A stretch of DNA of 47,644 nt. Source: a virus. The DNA lies in the IMG/VR virus record IMGVR_UViG_3300003885_000006, positions 1 to 47,644 of that record; one strand, given 5' to 3'. A model generated the notes under the pieces. That model ran no database searches. It was not told the DNA's origin and saw nothing but the letters and a program-made list of their open reading frames with translations. A program made the translations under genes and the position numbers. This document shows, piece after piece, positions 14,493 to 23,419 of this stretch. Numbering within the stretch: the stretch's first letter is position 1; every line of letters starts with the position of its first letter.

Positions 14493-14546
14493 AAACGTTC
14501 TCTTGCCAATTAAGGTAAGAGGACGTGTCCTAACCGACACGTTTTC
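14493..14546 (+). terminator. Paired hairpins between two virion genes
   Basis: Hairpin 1: CTCTTGCC (14500-14507)/GGTAAGAG (14514-14521), one G-U. Hairpin 2: ACGTGTC (14523-14529)/GACACGT (14536-14542), followed by TTTC. AAACG (14493-14497) can also pair with CGTTT (14540-14544), closing a three-way junction. It may be a weak terminator or a structured leader. Confidence 0.5.
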
Positions 14547-14563
14547 ATAAGGAGATTTAAGTA

Positions 14564-15289
14564 ATGGCAAGTCCTATTAGGTATAGCGATGGAGTTACAA
14601 ATGCAGCGGCTGGAGGCCTTTTTGGGCAGTTCCCCATGTTAGTCCCCACTAAAATGATTAGTCTTTTTGAGGATTTCCTGCCGTACACTGCTGCCGATTG
14701 GGTAAAAACAGCTACTTCCGCAGGGGCGGGTACATCTGCCGCTGCCCAGTCTGATACTGGGATTGGTGGAGCAGTAATAATTACAACCGCTGCAAATGAA
14801 GATGATAGTCTTTGGTTGCAAAGAAGCCATGATGGTGGAACTAATGATTTAGAGGCCATACAGTTTGCTGTAGGTAAGAAAGCTTGGTTTGAGTGTAAGT
14901 TTCAAGGAAACGAAGCTGAACAGCAGGATTTTATTCTTGGCATTCATAAAGTTGCAACAGACCCAATTGACACCGCTCCGACTGATGGTATTTGGTTCCA
15001 AATGGACGATGGGGACGAGAATATAGACCTCCATATTGTTAAAAATAGTATATATACTACAGCTTCCGCTATAGGCACTATTTCGGACGATACCAACGTT
15101 ATTCTTGGTTTTTATTGGGATGGAGTAGATACTATTCATTATTTTGTTGATGACATTGAAAAAGGAACCTTGAGTTCGGGCACCCTACCTGATGATGAGT
15201 ATATGACACTTTCTTTTGGCACTCAAAATGGCGCTGCTGCCGCAAAAACTATGACAACCGACTTTCTTGGTATCTGGATGGAAAGATAA
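14564..15289 (+). CDS. Virion protein with lectin-like beta sandwich (241 aa)
   Basis: 241 aa. After about 40 residues (PMLVPTKMISLFEDFLPYTAADW) comes a concanavalin-like jelly-roll pattern: alternating strands, FECKFQGNEAEQQDFILGIH, GIWFQMDDGDENIDLHIV and a closing LSFGTQNG. Such domains bind glycans or decorate capsids. SD AAGGAG. It lies after the hairpin pair and before the small zinc-ribbon gene, so a minor head or tail component is likely. No enzyme activity can be claimed. Confidence 0.6.
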   Translation: MASPIRYSDGVTNAAAGGLFGQFPMLVPTKMISLFEDFLPYTAADWVKTATSAGAGTSAAAQSDTGIGGAVIITTAANEDDSLWLQRSHDGGTNDLEAIQFAVGKKAWFECKFQGNEAEQQDFILGIHKVATDPIDTAPTDGIWFQMDDGDENIDLHIVKNSIYTTASAIGTISDDTNVILGFYWDGVDTIHYFVDDIEKGTLSSGTLPDDEYMTLSFGTQNGAAAAKTMTTDFLGIWMER

Positions 15290-15292
15290 CTA

Positions 15293-15490
15293 ATGGGTAT
15301 GTATCCATTAAGAAGATATGTTCCTGGAACGTTCAAAAGACGCTGCGATGTTTGTGGGTGGGACTATCTTAGGACTCAATTAAAAAAGACATGGGATGGT
15401 TTAATTGTGTGTCAGAAGGATTGGTACCCAAAACCATTACAAGAAGAGGGATTTAAGCTACCTTTTCATAAGCCACAGAAGTTTGATTAG
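15293..15490 (+). CDS. Small CxxC structural protein (65 aa)
   Basis: 65 aa, basic and aromatic: RRCDVCGWDYLRTQLKKTWDG followed by LIVCQKDWYPKPLQE. The pattern (CxxC/S, W-D/N-G-L-V-V/C, W-x-P-x-x-Q-E) occurs in short proteins of podovirus structural operons, recalled rather than searched. Three Cys could bind zinc with a His. It starts two bases after the preceding stop and is followed by a GTTCA-type hairpin. Confidence 0.65.
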   Translation: MGMYPLRRYVPGTFKRRCDVCGWDYLRTQLKKTWDGLIVCQKDWYPKPLQEEGFKLPFHKPQKFD

Positions 15491-15496
15491 TCTTAC

Positions 15497-15520
15497 AAAA
15501 AGTTTAGAGTCTGAACTTTT
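15497..15520. terminator. GTTCA-type hairpin (family member 3)
   Basis: AAAAGTTTA (15498-15506), loop GAGTC, TGAACTTTT (15512-15520); nine pairs with one G-U. The loop is the reverse complement of that in member 2, so the element is in the opposite orientation. Confidence 0.5.
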
Positions 15521-15538
15521 GGAACAAGAGGTATAAAA

Positions 15539-15967
15539 ATGGCAGATGCAGTAGCAATTAAATGGATTTATCCAGCTAACTGGGATGGAAACCCTCCATC
15601 TTCTGGAGGTTGGAATAGAGTTAAGGTTCAGCTTACTTGCCTGAGTGATGGAACTGGGGAAACTAATGTCAAGAAAGTAGATATAAGTGAGTTTAGAACC
15701 ACAGAGGGCATAGCTCCGATTGGAACAATAATTGATAGGATTGAGTATGATGTTTCTGGGTTTAATGTACTGTTAGAGTGGGATAGAGCTCCAGCAGCAG
15801 AAATTACTAGGTTGATTGGAGCTCCTAGTGGTATCTCTGGGGTGATTGGCTACTCGCTTGTTGACCCCTCTGATGGGACAGACGGCACTGGAGATATTCT
15901 TATTACAACTACTGGAGCTACCTCTGGAGATGGGTATCGGATTTTGTTGCATATGAGGTTTAAATAG
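15539..15967 (+). CDS. Hypothetical virion protein (142 aa)
   Basis: 142 aa, beta-rich and acidic with Gly/Thr-rich loops; begins MADAVAIKWIYPANWDG and ends in a short hydrophobic strand (GYRILLHMRFK). No signal or membrane segment. It sits in a row of small structural genes between the lectin-like protein and the tail-tube genes. Likely a head or neck surface protein; no family is recognised. Confidence 0.6.
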   Translation: MADAVAIKWIYPANWDGNPPSSGGWNRVKVQLTCLSDGTGETNVKKVDISEFRTTEGIAPIGTIIDRIEYDVSGFNVLLEWDRAPAAEITRLIGAPSGISGVIGYSLVDPSDGTDGTGDILITTTGATSGDGYRILLHMRFK

Positions 15968-15982
15968 AGAGGAGTGTAGGAA

Positions 15983-16270
15983 ATGGCGTTATTTGGAAAG
16001 ACCCCAACAATTAAGAATCTAACTTTAACTAATCAGGACACTGAATATTCCTATGAACTTCCTAATGGCACTAAAAAGTTTACAATTCGGTGTCGTACTG
16101 ATGATGACATAAAGCTAGCTTACATTAAGGGACAAAGTGGAATTGAATATATTAACATCCCAGAAGGTGCAGACCATTTTGAGGATGGAATTAACACTGC
16201 TGCTTTGATACTATATTTACAGTCTCCAACTGCTGGAGTTGTAGTTGAAATAGTTAGTTGGGCTACCTAA
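15983..16270 (+). CDS. Hypothetical virion protein (95 aa)
   Basis: 95 aa, predicted all-beta (YSYELPNGTKKFTIRCR ... AALILYLQSPTAGVVVEIVSW), a compact sandwich. SD GAGGAG. Small beta proteins of this kind are often decoration or joining proteins, but nothing diagnostic is visible. It is followed after 13 bases by the repeat protein gene. Confidence 0.6.
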   Translation: MALFGKTPTIKNLTLTNQDTEYSYELPNGTKKFTIRCRTDDDIKLAYIKGQSGIEYINIPEGADHFEDGINTAALILYLQSPTAGVVVEIVSWAT

Positions 16271-16283
16271 TAAGGAGATTATT

Positions 16284-16850
16284 GTGCCAACATCCAGTAA
16301 GAAAAAAATAGAGGTTATACACGAGCCTGAGGGAGATTTTAGTATTAAACTTTCTTCTATCAAGGTTGTGGAGAAATCAGTTAATATTGAGGTTCCAAAC
16401 TACATTCCTAAGGATGTAGAGGTTCCAAAGTACGTAGAAAAGGTTTATGAAAAACCAGTTATTAATGAGGTGGAGTACGAGAAACCAGTTACTAAACTAA
16501 AAGAAGTAGAGCATATAATCCCCAAACTGGTGGAAAAAGAATATGAAAAGCCAGTTATTGTTGAAAAAGAGTATGAAATTAAACAAATAACAATCGTGGA
16601 AGAAGATAGGAAGATTGTTGTTGATAGGGTTGTTTGGAGAGATGTAGAGGTTGACCGAGTTACCTATAAGGATATTGTGGTTGATAGAGTTACTTATCGG
16701 AAAGTGGAAGAGACCATTAAAGTACCCAGAGTTGAATATGTGGATGAGATAATTAAAGTACCTAAGATTAAGTATGTACCAGAAACTGTAATTAAGCCAA
16801 CCTTCATAGAAAAAACCTACAAAATAAGTAAGGTTCAAGTGGTAGATTAA
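16284..16850 (+). CDS. Val-Pro/Lys-Glu repeat protein (articulin/alveolin-like)
   Basis: 188 aa starting at GTG 16284 (SD AAGGAG). Residues about 28-185 are near-continuous short repeats of alternating Val/Ile and charged residues punctuated by Pro and Tyr: NYIPKDVEVPKYVEKVYEKP, later VDRVTYKDIVVDRVTY. This is the composition of eukaryotic articulin/alveolin (VPV) cytoskeletal repeats and implies a long fibrous beta structure. It contains no Cys. It is placed among virion genes, so a filament on the particle is likely. The resemblance is probably convergent. Confidence 0.65.
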   Translation: MPTSSKKKIEVIHEPEGDFSIKLSSIKVVEKSVNIEVPNYIPKDVEVPKYVEKVYEKPVINEVEYEKPVTKLKEVEHIIPKLVEKEYEKPVIVEKEYEIKQITIVEEDRKIVVDRVVWRDVEVDRVTYKDIVVDRVTYRKVEETIKVPRVEYVDEIIKVPKIKYVPETVIKPTFIEKTYKISKVQVVD

Positions 16851-17281
16851 TGCCTAGCGCTAAAAGTACCAAGAAAGTCTCCGCAGATTTAACAGAAGCT
16901 CCATCAACAAAGAGCCACGGCAGTTCTGATGGAGGGACTACTTGGGTTCCTGAAGCTGTAGATTCTGATGGACATTTACAAGTAGATGAGAATGCTTTCA
17001 GCGGAACGACTGGGGATGGGACAGTAGCTCTTGCCTCTGCTAATACTTGGTACGCTGTTCCAAGTTCTGCTCCAACGGTTGATTATCTTTTGGTAGTTGC
17101 GTTAGAAAATAAGGTTGGAACTGTACGCTGGGGTTATAATAATGGAGGAACTCCCTCTACCACAAATGGAAACAAAGCCCCCAGGCATTTAGCTATTTTA
17201 GTTGCAGCTAATAAAACTTTGTACTTTGGGAGTTCAACTGCTGGGGATGATGTTAATTATACTTATGTGGAGAGGTCGTGA
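16850..17281 (+). CDS. Hypothetical virion protein (143 aa)
   Basis: 143 aa; the start overlaps the previous stop as TAATG and its own stop overlaps the next GTG start, so the three genes are coupled. Ser/Thr/Gly/Asn-rich, beta-predicted after a disordered N-terminus (MPSAKSTKKVSADLTEAPST). It contains an Ala-rich strand pair (HLAILVAANKTLYFG). It resembles fibre-associated or head-decoration proteins in composition only. Confidence 0.55.
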   Translation: MPSAKSTKKVSADLTEAPSTKSHGSSDGGTTWVPEAVDSDGHLQVDENAFSGTTGDGTVALASANTWYAVPSSAPTVDYLLVVALENKVGTVRWGYNNGGTPSTTNGNKAPRHLAILVAANKTLYFGSSTAGDDVNYTYVERS

Positions 17282-18033
17282 TAGGAAACACACATATACA
17301 GATTGACGATTCTATAGATGACCACTCCGAACTGGTCAATTTAGCTTGGTCAGTAGCTGGACATACTATAGATGCTAATATTGACTTCGCTGGGTATGAT
17401 ATTGATGATGTAGGTGATATATCTCTGGATAGTATTACTTCTGCTGGTGCTGTAGTAATCCCTATAGATGCAGGTTTAAATATTACTCTTGGGTCGGCTT
17501 CAATGATTGGTATGAAGATTAAAGGAGCAGTTTCCCAAGCCGTTAGTTATGTCGAATTACGTGATAGTTCGAATAGTATCTTAATGTCCTTTGATAAGTT
17601 TGGGCGGTTCGGGTTTCGTACTGCATTTCCTACTGCACCATTTGACTTTCGACAGGCAGCACATAATGCGGCTCTACGCTTTGTTGGGTATGATACGCAA
17701 TCTGGAGTGGTAGTCAAAACTGCCATTGATGCTGCCGGTAGCTGGAAAATGTCGGGTGCGCCTGTTATAGTAAGTGATGATTTATCTGTATATAATATTA
17801 CGGTTGGTATCGGTGCCGCCGGGGTTGATTATACACTTACTTTTAATGGGGAAACTAATGACGGTGTACTCACTTGGATGGAAGATGAAGCGCACTTTAA
17901 ATTTGATAGCCCTATTTTACTCCCATATTTAGGTGCCGCCCCAGCGACATTAACGAATGGACTAATTTGGATGGAGTCTGATGGTTTACACATATATTAC
18001 GCTGGGGCGGAGAAACTTGTAGCAGGAGTTTAA
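17278..18033 (+). CDS. Fibre-like virion protein (251 aa)
   Basis: 251 aa from GTG 17278 (GGAGAGG before it). The sequence has fibre-type features: GHTIDANIDFAGYDIDDVGD, LNITLGSASMIGM, and SFDKFGRFGFRTAFPTAPFD, the last like the image/property repeats before phage-fibre C-terminal domains. The C-terminus (GLIWMESDGLHIYYAGAEKL) resembles small terminal modules of fibres. It has no S74 catalytic pair. Likely a minor fibre or attachment protein. Confidence 0.6.
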   Translation: MIGNTHIQIDDSIDDHSELVNLAWSVAGHTIDANIDFAGYDIDDVGDISLDSITSAGAVVIPIDAGLNITLGSASMIGMKIKGAVSQAVSYVELRDSSNSILMSFDKFGRFGFRTAFPTAPFDFRQAAHNAALRFVGYDTQSGVVVKTAIDAAGSWKMSGAPVIVSDDLSVYNITVGIGAAGVDYTLTFNGETNDGVLTWMEDEAHFKFDSPILLPYLGAAPATLTNGLIWMESDGLHIYYAGAEKLVAGV

Positions 18034-18044
18034 AGGATAATAAG

Positions 18045-18233
18045 ATGGAAAGAAATTTTGATAGCTTAGAAAGGATAGAAAAACGAATTGAGGCTCTCTC
18101 TGATGAACTCCAACAGCACACCACAGAACTGAATGCACTTGAAAGACGGAAAAATGAGCTTGTTACTAACATTGTCAGTAAAAATGGTGCTTTGATAGAA
18201 CTTAGGAAATTAAGCAAGAAAGAAATTAAATAA
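18045..18233 (+). CDS. Small coiled-coil protein (62 aa)
   Basis: 62 aa, highly charged and helical with heptads throughout (FDSLERIEKRIEALSDELQQ). It lies 11 bases after the fibre-like gene and 12 before the tail-tube adaptor. It could be a trimerising fibre segment or an assembly helper. No family is recognised. Confidence 0.65.
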   Translation: MERNFDSLERIEKRIEALSDELQQHTTELNALERRKNELVTNIVSKNGALIELRKLSKKEIK

Positions 18234-18245
18234 AAGGAACAAAGA

Positions 18246-18920
18246 ATGGCTCTATCCGCAAGTTATGATTATAATATAACTGGAACTCAACTTATTGCAG
18301 CTTCCCATCGTTTGATTGGTATCTCTACAGCTACAACTACTCAAAAAACCAATGCTCTGGAAGCCCTGGAGATGCTTCTCAAGTCTTTAAGCTCAGAGGG
18401 TTTTAATCTTGTGTTCCCCTGGAGTCAAGAATGGATAACCCAGGCTCTTGTTGTCTCCACAGCTTCTTATACTCTTGACCAAAAGGTTATAACAATAGAC
18501 CAAGCCTTTATTAGGGACTCTGATGGAAACGATACTCCAGTTATTCCAATAAGTGCAGAGGAATATTTTGCACTTGGAACTAAGGATACAGAATCTCGTC
18601 CTTCCCAGTTTTGGGCAGATAAACAACTTGCAGGAATTAAACTATATCTATACCCAGTCCCAGATGATGCCACTGATGTTCTCCATTTATTGGTTGTTAA
18701 TAAACTCCAAGATATGGATGTTGAGGGGAATAACATAGATATAAACTCAGCTTGGTTTATGGCTTTGAAATATTTGTTGGCGGCAGAGATTGCTCCAGAG
18801 GAAGGGATACTAGTAATGGAGGTTGAGAGACTTTATTTAATGGGGTTGAGATTAAGAGGTGAGGCTGAGAGTTCGTCTGGAGATTTAGCTTCTGTTTTTA
18901 TAACCCAGGGAAGAAGATAA
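18246..18920 (+). CDS. Head-tail adaptor (P22 gp4 / T7 gp11-like)
   Basis: 224 aa. The pattern fits the podovirus adaptor ring: an N-terminal helical bundle (LIAASHRLIGISTATTTQKT then ALEALEMLLKSLSSEGF), a central beta segment (YTLDQKVITIDQAFIRDSDG), the conserved type of junction RPSQFWADKQLAGIKLYLYP, and a C-terminal helix with a tail. It docks under the portal and receives the nozzle protein. It is followed directly by that gene, as in P22 and T7. Length is close to T7 gp11. Confidence 0.75.
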   Translation: MALSASYDYNITGTQLIAASHRLIGISTATTTQKTNALEALEMLLKSLSSEGFNLVFPWSQEWITQALVVSTASYTLDQKVITIDQAFIRDSDGNDTPVIPISAEEYFALGTKDTESRPSQFWADKQLAGIKLYLYPVPDDATDVLHLLVVNKLQDMDVEGNNIDINSAWFMALKYLLAAEIAPEEGILVMEVERLYLMGLRLRGEAESSSGDLASVFITQGRR

Positions 18921-18923
18921 ATA

Positions 18924-21900
18924 ATGGCTAGTGAAGGACAAACATTTGTAATTGATTGTAGCCAGGGCGGCTTTAATGCTAGTAAGAACATTGAATCCAT
19001 AGCTCCAGAGTTGATGGTGGTGCCAACTAAGAATTTGAAGTTGGGGGAGGGGCTGAGAGAGACTAGGGATGGGTCGGACATAGTTAACTCACTAAACATG
19101 ACACAAGAAGGAACTGCTTGGGTTGAAGTTGCACCCAAATTAGATAGTGAAGCCAATATTAGGTCATTAATTGTTTTTAATTCTGCATTGTATGGAGGAA
19201 CTAAACCAAATGGGAAGTTATACAAATGGAATGGGTCAAATTTATGGGTTCTAGTTGCAGGTAAATTAGGGTCTGTAACTGACATTTATCGAATGGCTGT
19301 ATTTAAAGAACGACTGTATGCTGCAACCAATACTGGACAGTTGTATAGATTAAACTCTGGAGGCACTGCATGGGAAGAAGCTGCACCTGCCCCTGCTGGG
19401 ATAACACAAATAAATTCAATTATTGAATTTAACGGTTCTCTTTATGCTGGGGGTCAAGATGGTAAGTTATACAGATGGAATAACACAGATACTCTAGTTG
19501 AGGTAGCTTCTAATCCAGCCGGTGAAACAAATGTTGGTTCTTTAGTTATTTTTAACTCTCAACTTTATGGTATTCTTACAACCAACGGGAAGTTACATAG
19601 GTTTAATGGTACAGATGCTTGGATTGAGGTTACTTCTGTGGGTCTTGGAACTCCTATTTCAACCACTCGTTCCATAGTTTTTGACGGTACTCTTTATGTT
19701 TCTGTTACTCTCGGAGGTGGAATATCTACATTTGATGGTATTAGTGCTTGGGTAACAACAAATCAATTACCTATGCTTCAAGGTCATTTTGTTATATTTA
19801 ATTCCAATTTATACATTATACGATTATCTTATGGAGTACATAAACTTGCAAATTCTCTCTGGCCCGAGGTTATCCCAGGTCAAGATAGTATCGACCCTGT
19901 TGTTGTATTTAATGGTAAAGTCTATGGAGGTGGTCTTACAACAGGAAAATTGTACGAATTTGGACAACCAACTAAAATAACAGGCATCTACGACGCAACT
20001 TTCCAAAACCTCCAACAATCTGTAATCAACTCCGACTCAGAGGGCAAAATCTGGAAAGACCAGACCTCAATCCTTAAAACTGGCCTAGCCAAAAATCGTT
20101 TTACCTCTTTTGCTTTCCTAAACAACACACTCTTTATGACTAACGGAGCCAATGTCCCACAAACCTGGGATGGCCTTGCAACCGAAACAGTTAATTTAGG
20201 GCTTGGTGGGGTAAGCGCCCCAGGAGTTATATCATTTGATGGTTTGAATAGAGTTACAACTGCAACGGGTTTAGCAATAGGTTCCACGTTACCTAACGTT
20301 GCCAATGGCGCTTTTACTTTTTATCTGGAGGACAGTAGTTATTCTCAGGATGCAGATGCAGTTGGTGTAGCATTATCGGGTAGCGATATCCCAAAAAATA
20401 GGTATGGTGCCTGGAGATTAGAAGTTGGCGGGGATGCTACAGTTGATATTATAGCTGCAACAGATAATGCTAATGGTTATGATGACGCAGACGAAGCTAT
20501 TGCTGGGCTGCCGATGTTATCCTCAGTCCATGCAAGTATGGGAACTGTTACTGTATCTAAATCTGATGCTGTTTTTGTGCCTGGAACTACTAACCTAGAC
20601 GATGTCAGTACTATGGTAGTTTATACGGATGGAGGACTTTCTGGTAATGTAGAAGATGGTACTCATTCATATAAAGTAACTTTTTTAGACTCCTCTGGAG
20701 AAACTACGGGTGGAGCTACTTCTGATGTTATAACAATTAGGGCTAAAGCCTTTGATGGGCAGGTAAGTCTATTGACTATTCCACTTGGGGGTGCTTTAGT
20801 TTCCCAGCGTAAACTTTACAGGACTGAAACAGGGGACACAGGTGACTACAAGCTATTAACCATTTTAAGTGATAATATAACTACAATATACACAGATAAC
20901 ACCGCTGATGCAGACTTGGGGGCAGTTATCCCAACTATAAATACAACCTCAACCAGTGCAGCGGACTGGTCAGTTAATAACGATGCCCCAACTCAATTCT
21001 TTGTCCACTCCAGAGGGAACTCAAGAAGACTGGTGGCAATAGGGGCTGCCGGAACCCCAACTACTATTTATCTAAGTGCTTCCAATAACGGAAATGATTT
21101 TGTAACTGGAGTTGTAACTCTAATAATTGATACTGATGATGGATATGGAATTGTTGGGGGGGTATCTTTTATTGGGCGGCTTATTTTATTTGGCAGGAAA
21201 CAATCCTTTATTGTAAATGATTCCAGTTCAACTACTTCTGATTGGGGGTATGGAAGCACGGCTTGGCAGGGCGGAGCGATTAACTGGCGTTGTATAGTTG
21301 AGACTGATACTGATGTCCATGTAATGGCTGATGATGGAGAAATATACAGTATAACTGGAGCGCAGGAGTTTGGTGACTACAAACGGGCAAGTTTAACAGT
21401 TGGGTCTTTCATACACAATTGGGTAAAAAACAATGTAAAATTGGAAGCTAGTGAGAAGTTTCATGGAGTTTATGACCCGATAGAAAGAGCAGTTAATTGG
21501 TTTGTTGTAAGGAAAGGTCAAGTTGATGTGGATACTTGCTTGGTGTTCTATTTGGACAGACCTATAAACTATGCCTGGATGATTAGGGACAATCAAGATA
21601 ATCCAAGTGGCTATAACGCTCAGTGTTCTACTATTGTTCGTTACAACAAGAAACATCCTACTGTTTTTACTGGAGATGGTTCTGGTTATATTTGGAAACT
21701 TAATCAAGTTGAAGCTAAGGATAATTCCTTAGCTTATAATTCAAAATTCAAAACTCCTGTTTTGACCTTTGGATTACCTAACAGCAAAAAGAAATATCTA
21801 CGTGGGAGAATATTAGCAATTCCGTATGGAATTAACACAACAACTGTTGATATATGGGTAGATGGTATTAAACAAACTTCTCAAACTGTTACTCTTGGAG

Positions 21901-22097
21901 GTTCTGGGGATGTGTATGGGACTGGGGTTTATGGGACTGTTGTATATGGTAGTGTTAGTACAATAGATGTTACCTTCCCAATAAAAGCAATAGGAAAAAG
22001 AATACAGCTGGAAATAAGTAATTCAACTAATGGAGGAAGGTTTAAAATAATGCAGTTAATGATAGATTTTGTTCCTTTAGGTGTTGTTATAGAATAA
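18924..22097 (+). CDS. Tail nozzle / DNA-stabilisation protein with 7-bladed propeller
   Basis: 1057 aa, larger than T7 gp12 or P22 gp10. Residues about 80-347 hold seven repeats of about 40 residues, each with VFN-x-x-LY-(10)-G-KLY-(3-6)-W: near 80-110, 120-150, 160-192, 204-236, 247-278, 285-315 and 324-347, with a strand before the first that could close the ring. The rest looks like the nozzle scaffold: an N-terminal GGFNASKNIES, a long beta region, and a C-terminal receptor-like beta domain. It would form the tail tip after the adaptor. The propeller may bind a receptor; alternatively the whole protein is a divergent tail fibre. Confidence 0.65.
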   Translation: MASEGQTFVIDCSQGGFNASKNIESIAPELMVVPTKNLKLGEGLRETRDGSDIVNSLNMTQEGTAWVEVAPKLDSEANIRSLIVFNSALYGGTKPNGKLYKWNGSNLWVLVAGKLGSVTDIYRMAVFKERLYAATNTGQLYRLNSGGTAWEEAAPAPAGITQINSIIEFNGSLYAGGQDGKLYRWNNTDTLVEVASNPAGETNVGSLVIFNSQLYGILTTNGKLHRFNGTDAWIEVTSVGLGTPISTTRSIVFDGTLYVSVTLGGGISTFDGISAWVTTNQLPMLQGHFVIFNSNLYIIRLSYGVHKLANSLWPEVIPGQDSIDPVVVFNGKVYGGGLTTGKLYEFGQPTKITGIYDATFQNLQQSVINSDSEGKIWKDQTSILKTGLAKNRFTSFAFLNNTLFMTNGANVPQTWDGLATETVNLGLGGVSAPGVISFDGLNRVTTATGLAIGSTLPNVANGAFTFYLEDSSYSQDADAVGVALSGSDIPKNRYGAWRLEVGGDATVDIIAATDNANGYDDADEAIAGLPMLSSVHASMGTVTVSKSDAVFVPGTTNLDDVSTMVVYTDGGLSGNVEDGTHSYKVTFLDSSGETTGGATSDVITIRAKAFDGQVSLLTIPLGGALVSQRKLYRTETGDTGDYKLLTILSDNITTIYTDNTADADLGAVIPTINTTSTSAADWSVNNDAPTQFFVHSRGNSRRLVAIGAAGTPTTIYLSASNNGNDFVTGVVTLIIDTDDGYGIVGGVSFIGRLILFGRKQSFIVNDSSSTTSDWGYGSTAWQGGAINWRCIVETDTDVHVMADDGEIYSITGAQEFGDYKRASLTVGSFIHNWVKNNVKLEASEKFHGVYDPIERAVNWFVVRKGQVDVDTCLVFYLDRPINYAWMIRDNQDNPSGYNAQCSTIVRYNKKHPTVFTGDGSGYIWKLNQVEAKDNSLAYNSKFKTPVLTFGLPNSKKKYLRGRILAIPYGINTTTVDIWVDGIKQTSQTVTLGGSGDVYGTGVYGTVVYGSVSTIDVTFPIKAIGKRIQLEISNSTNGGRFKIMQLMIDFVPLGVVIE

Positions 22098-22119
22098 ACT
22101 TGGAAGGAGATGGGATAAG

Positions 22120-23409
22120 ATGGCAACGGGAGCAACTTTCAATAAATTAAAAGATAGAGAAACTGGAGCTACAGTTATAGCTGACGATGATGATAATGAG
22201 TTTTCAAATATCCTAGACAACTTAGACCCCACAGGTCTTGGCTCAGGAATAGCAACAACTGCTGAGCATAATGCAACTAGCGACCCATATTTAAACTCAG
22301 CAAACCAGATTCCGTCAGACCTAGAAACATTTCTCCAACAGTTTGCATACCAAATAAAGCTGCTGTCTGGAAAGTCTAACTGGGTTAATGATTGTGCAGC
22401 CTTTGGCTCTAAGGGAGCAGACGTTGCCAGTGCGAATGCTTTGGTACTTGGTAAAGATGGTAATCAGTTTGATATTACGGGTACAACCACTATTCAGTCC
22501 ATTGGGACTTTGGAAGTTGGAGCAGTAGTAACTCTCCAATTTGATGCTATTCTAACATTGACCCATCATGCCACGGATTTAATCTTGCCTGGAGCTGCCA
22601 ATATTACTACGGCAGCAGGAGATATAGCTGAGTTTGTGGAGTATGCCAGTGGAGATTGGAGATGTAGTAATTATTCTAGGGCATCTGGAGTTTCTGTAAT
22701 AACTCAGGACATTAGAGATACCTCAAGGGGGCTTATTGTAAAAACCAATACTGGAGATACTGACCACGATGTTGATATTGATGCAGATGAAATTATTTTG
22801 CAGAATGCAGCCGGAGAGAGTTACCGAGCTTCTTCTGTAAATCTAACAATGGTAGGAGATGCAACCGTAGGTATTAATGCTTTAGATGCAGGCACCCTTG
22901 CAAACTCCACTTGGTATTATCTTTGGGTCATTTATGATGGAACTACTGTTGCAAGTTTAGGTTCCACCTCTTCAACCGCTCCAACGATGCCCTCTGGATA
23001 TACATATAAAGCATTGGTGGGGGCTGTAATAACAGACGGAAGTGCGAATTTCTTGGGGTTTTACCAGGCTGATACTTATGTTGAATACAATGTTATTCAA
23101 GCAATTAAGAACGGTAGTTTTACAACAGGGGCATGGACATCTCAATCTATTACATCTTTTTTCCCTCCAACCGCGAAGAGAATAAAAATTGCTTTTAATA
23201 CTCCTGGCAACCAATTGGGCTTAAGCCCTCGCTCAGATGGCCATGCCGGAGAATATTTTAATTTTGGGGGTGGCGTTGCTACTGATTTTGGTATATTTGC
23301 CTCTAGCAACGCAATGGCAATGACTCTTGAAATTAGATATGTAGCTACTATTTATTACTATGTAAATAATGCTGGGGGAGCCTTGGCTGCTGTGGGTTGG
23401 GAATATTAA
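22120..23409 (+). CDS. Tail fibre protein (429 aa)
   Basis: 429 aa. The N-terminal 70 residues (GATFNKLKDRETGATVIADD ... SDLETFLQQFAYQIKLLSG) are typical of particle-binding ends of podovirus fibres. The remainder is beta-rich with Gly/Thr/Asn and a C-terminal compact domain. SD AAGGAG. It follows the nozzle gene and is followed by an acetyltransferase gene whose start lies 8 bases after this stop. It most likely recognises the host surface. Confidence 0.7.
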   Translation: MATGATFNKLKDRETGATVIADDDDNEFSNILDNLDPTGLGSGIATTAEHNATSDPYLNSANQIPSDLETFLQQFAYQIKLLSGKSNWVNDCAAFGSKGADVASANALVLGKDGNQFDITGTTTIQSIGTLEVGAVVTLQFDAILTLTHHATDLILPGAANITTAAGDIAEFVEYASGDWRCSNYSRASGVSVITQDIRDTSRGLIVKTNTGDTDHDVDIDADEIILQNAAGESYRASSVNLTMVGDATVGINALDAGTLANSTWYYLWVIYDGTTVASLGSTSSTAPTMPSGYTYKALVGAVITDGSANFLGFYQADTYVEYNVIQAIKNGSFTTGAWTSQSITSFFPPTAKRIKIAFNTPGNQLGLSPRSDGHAGEYFNFGGGVATDFGIFASSNAMAMTLEIRYVATIYYYVNNAGGALAAVGWEY

Positions 23410-23419
23410 GCAGGAAGCT

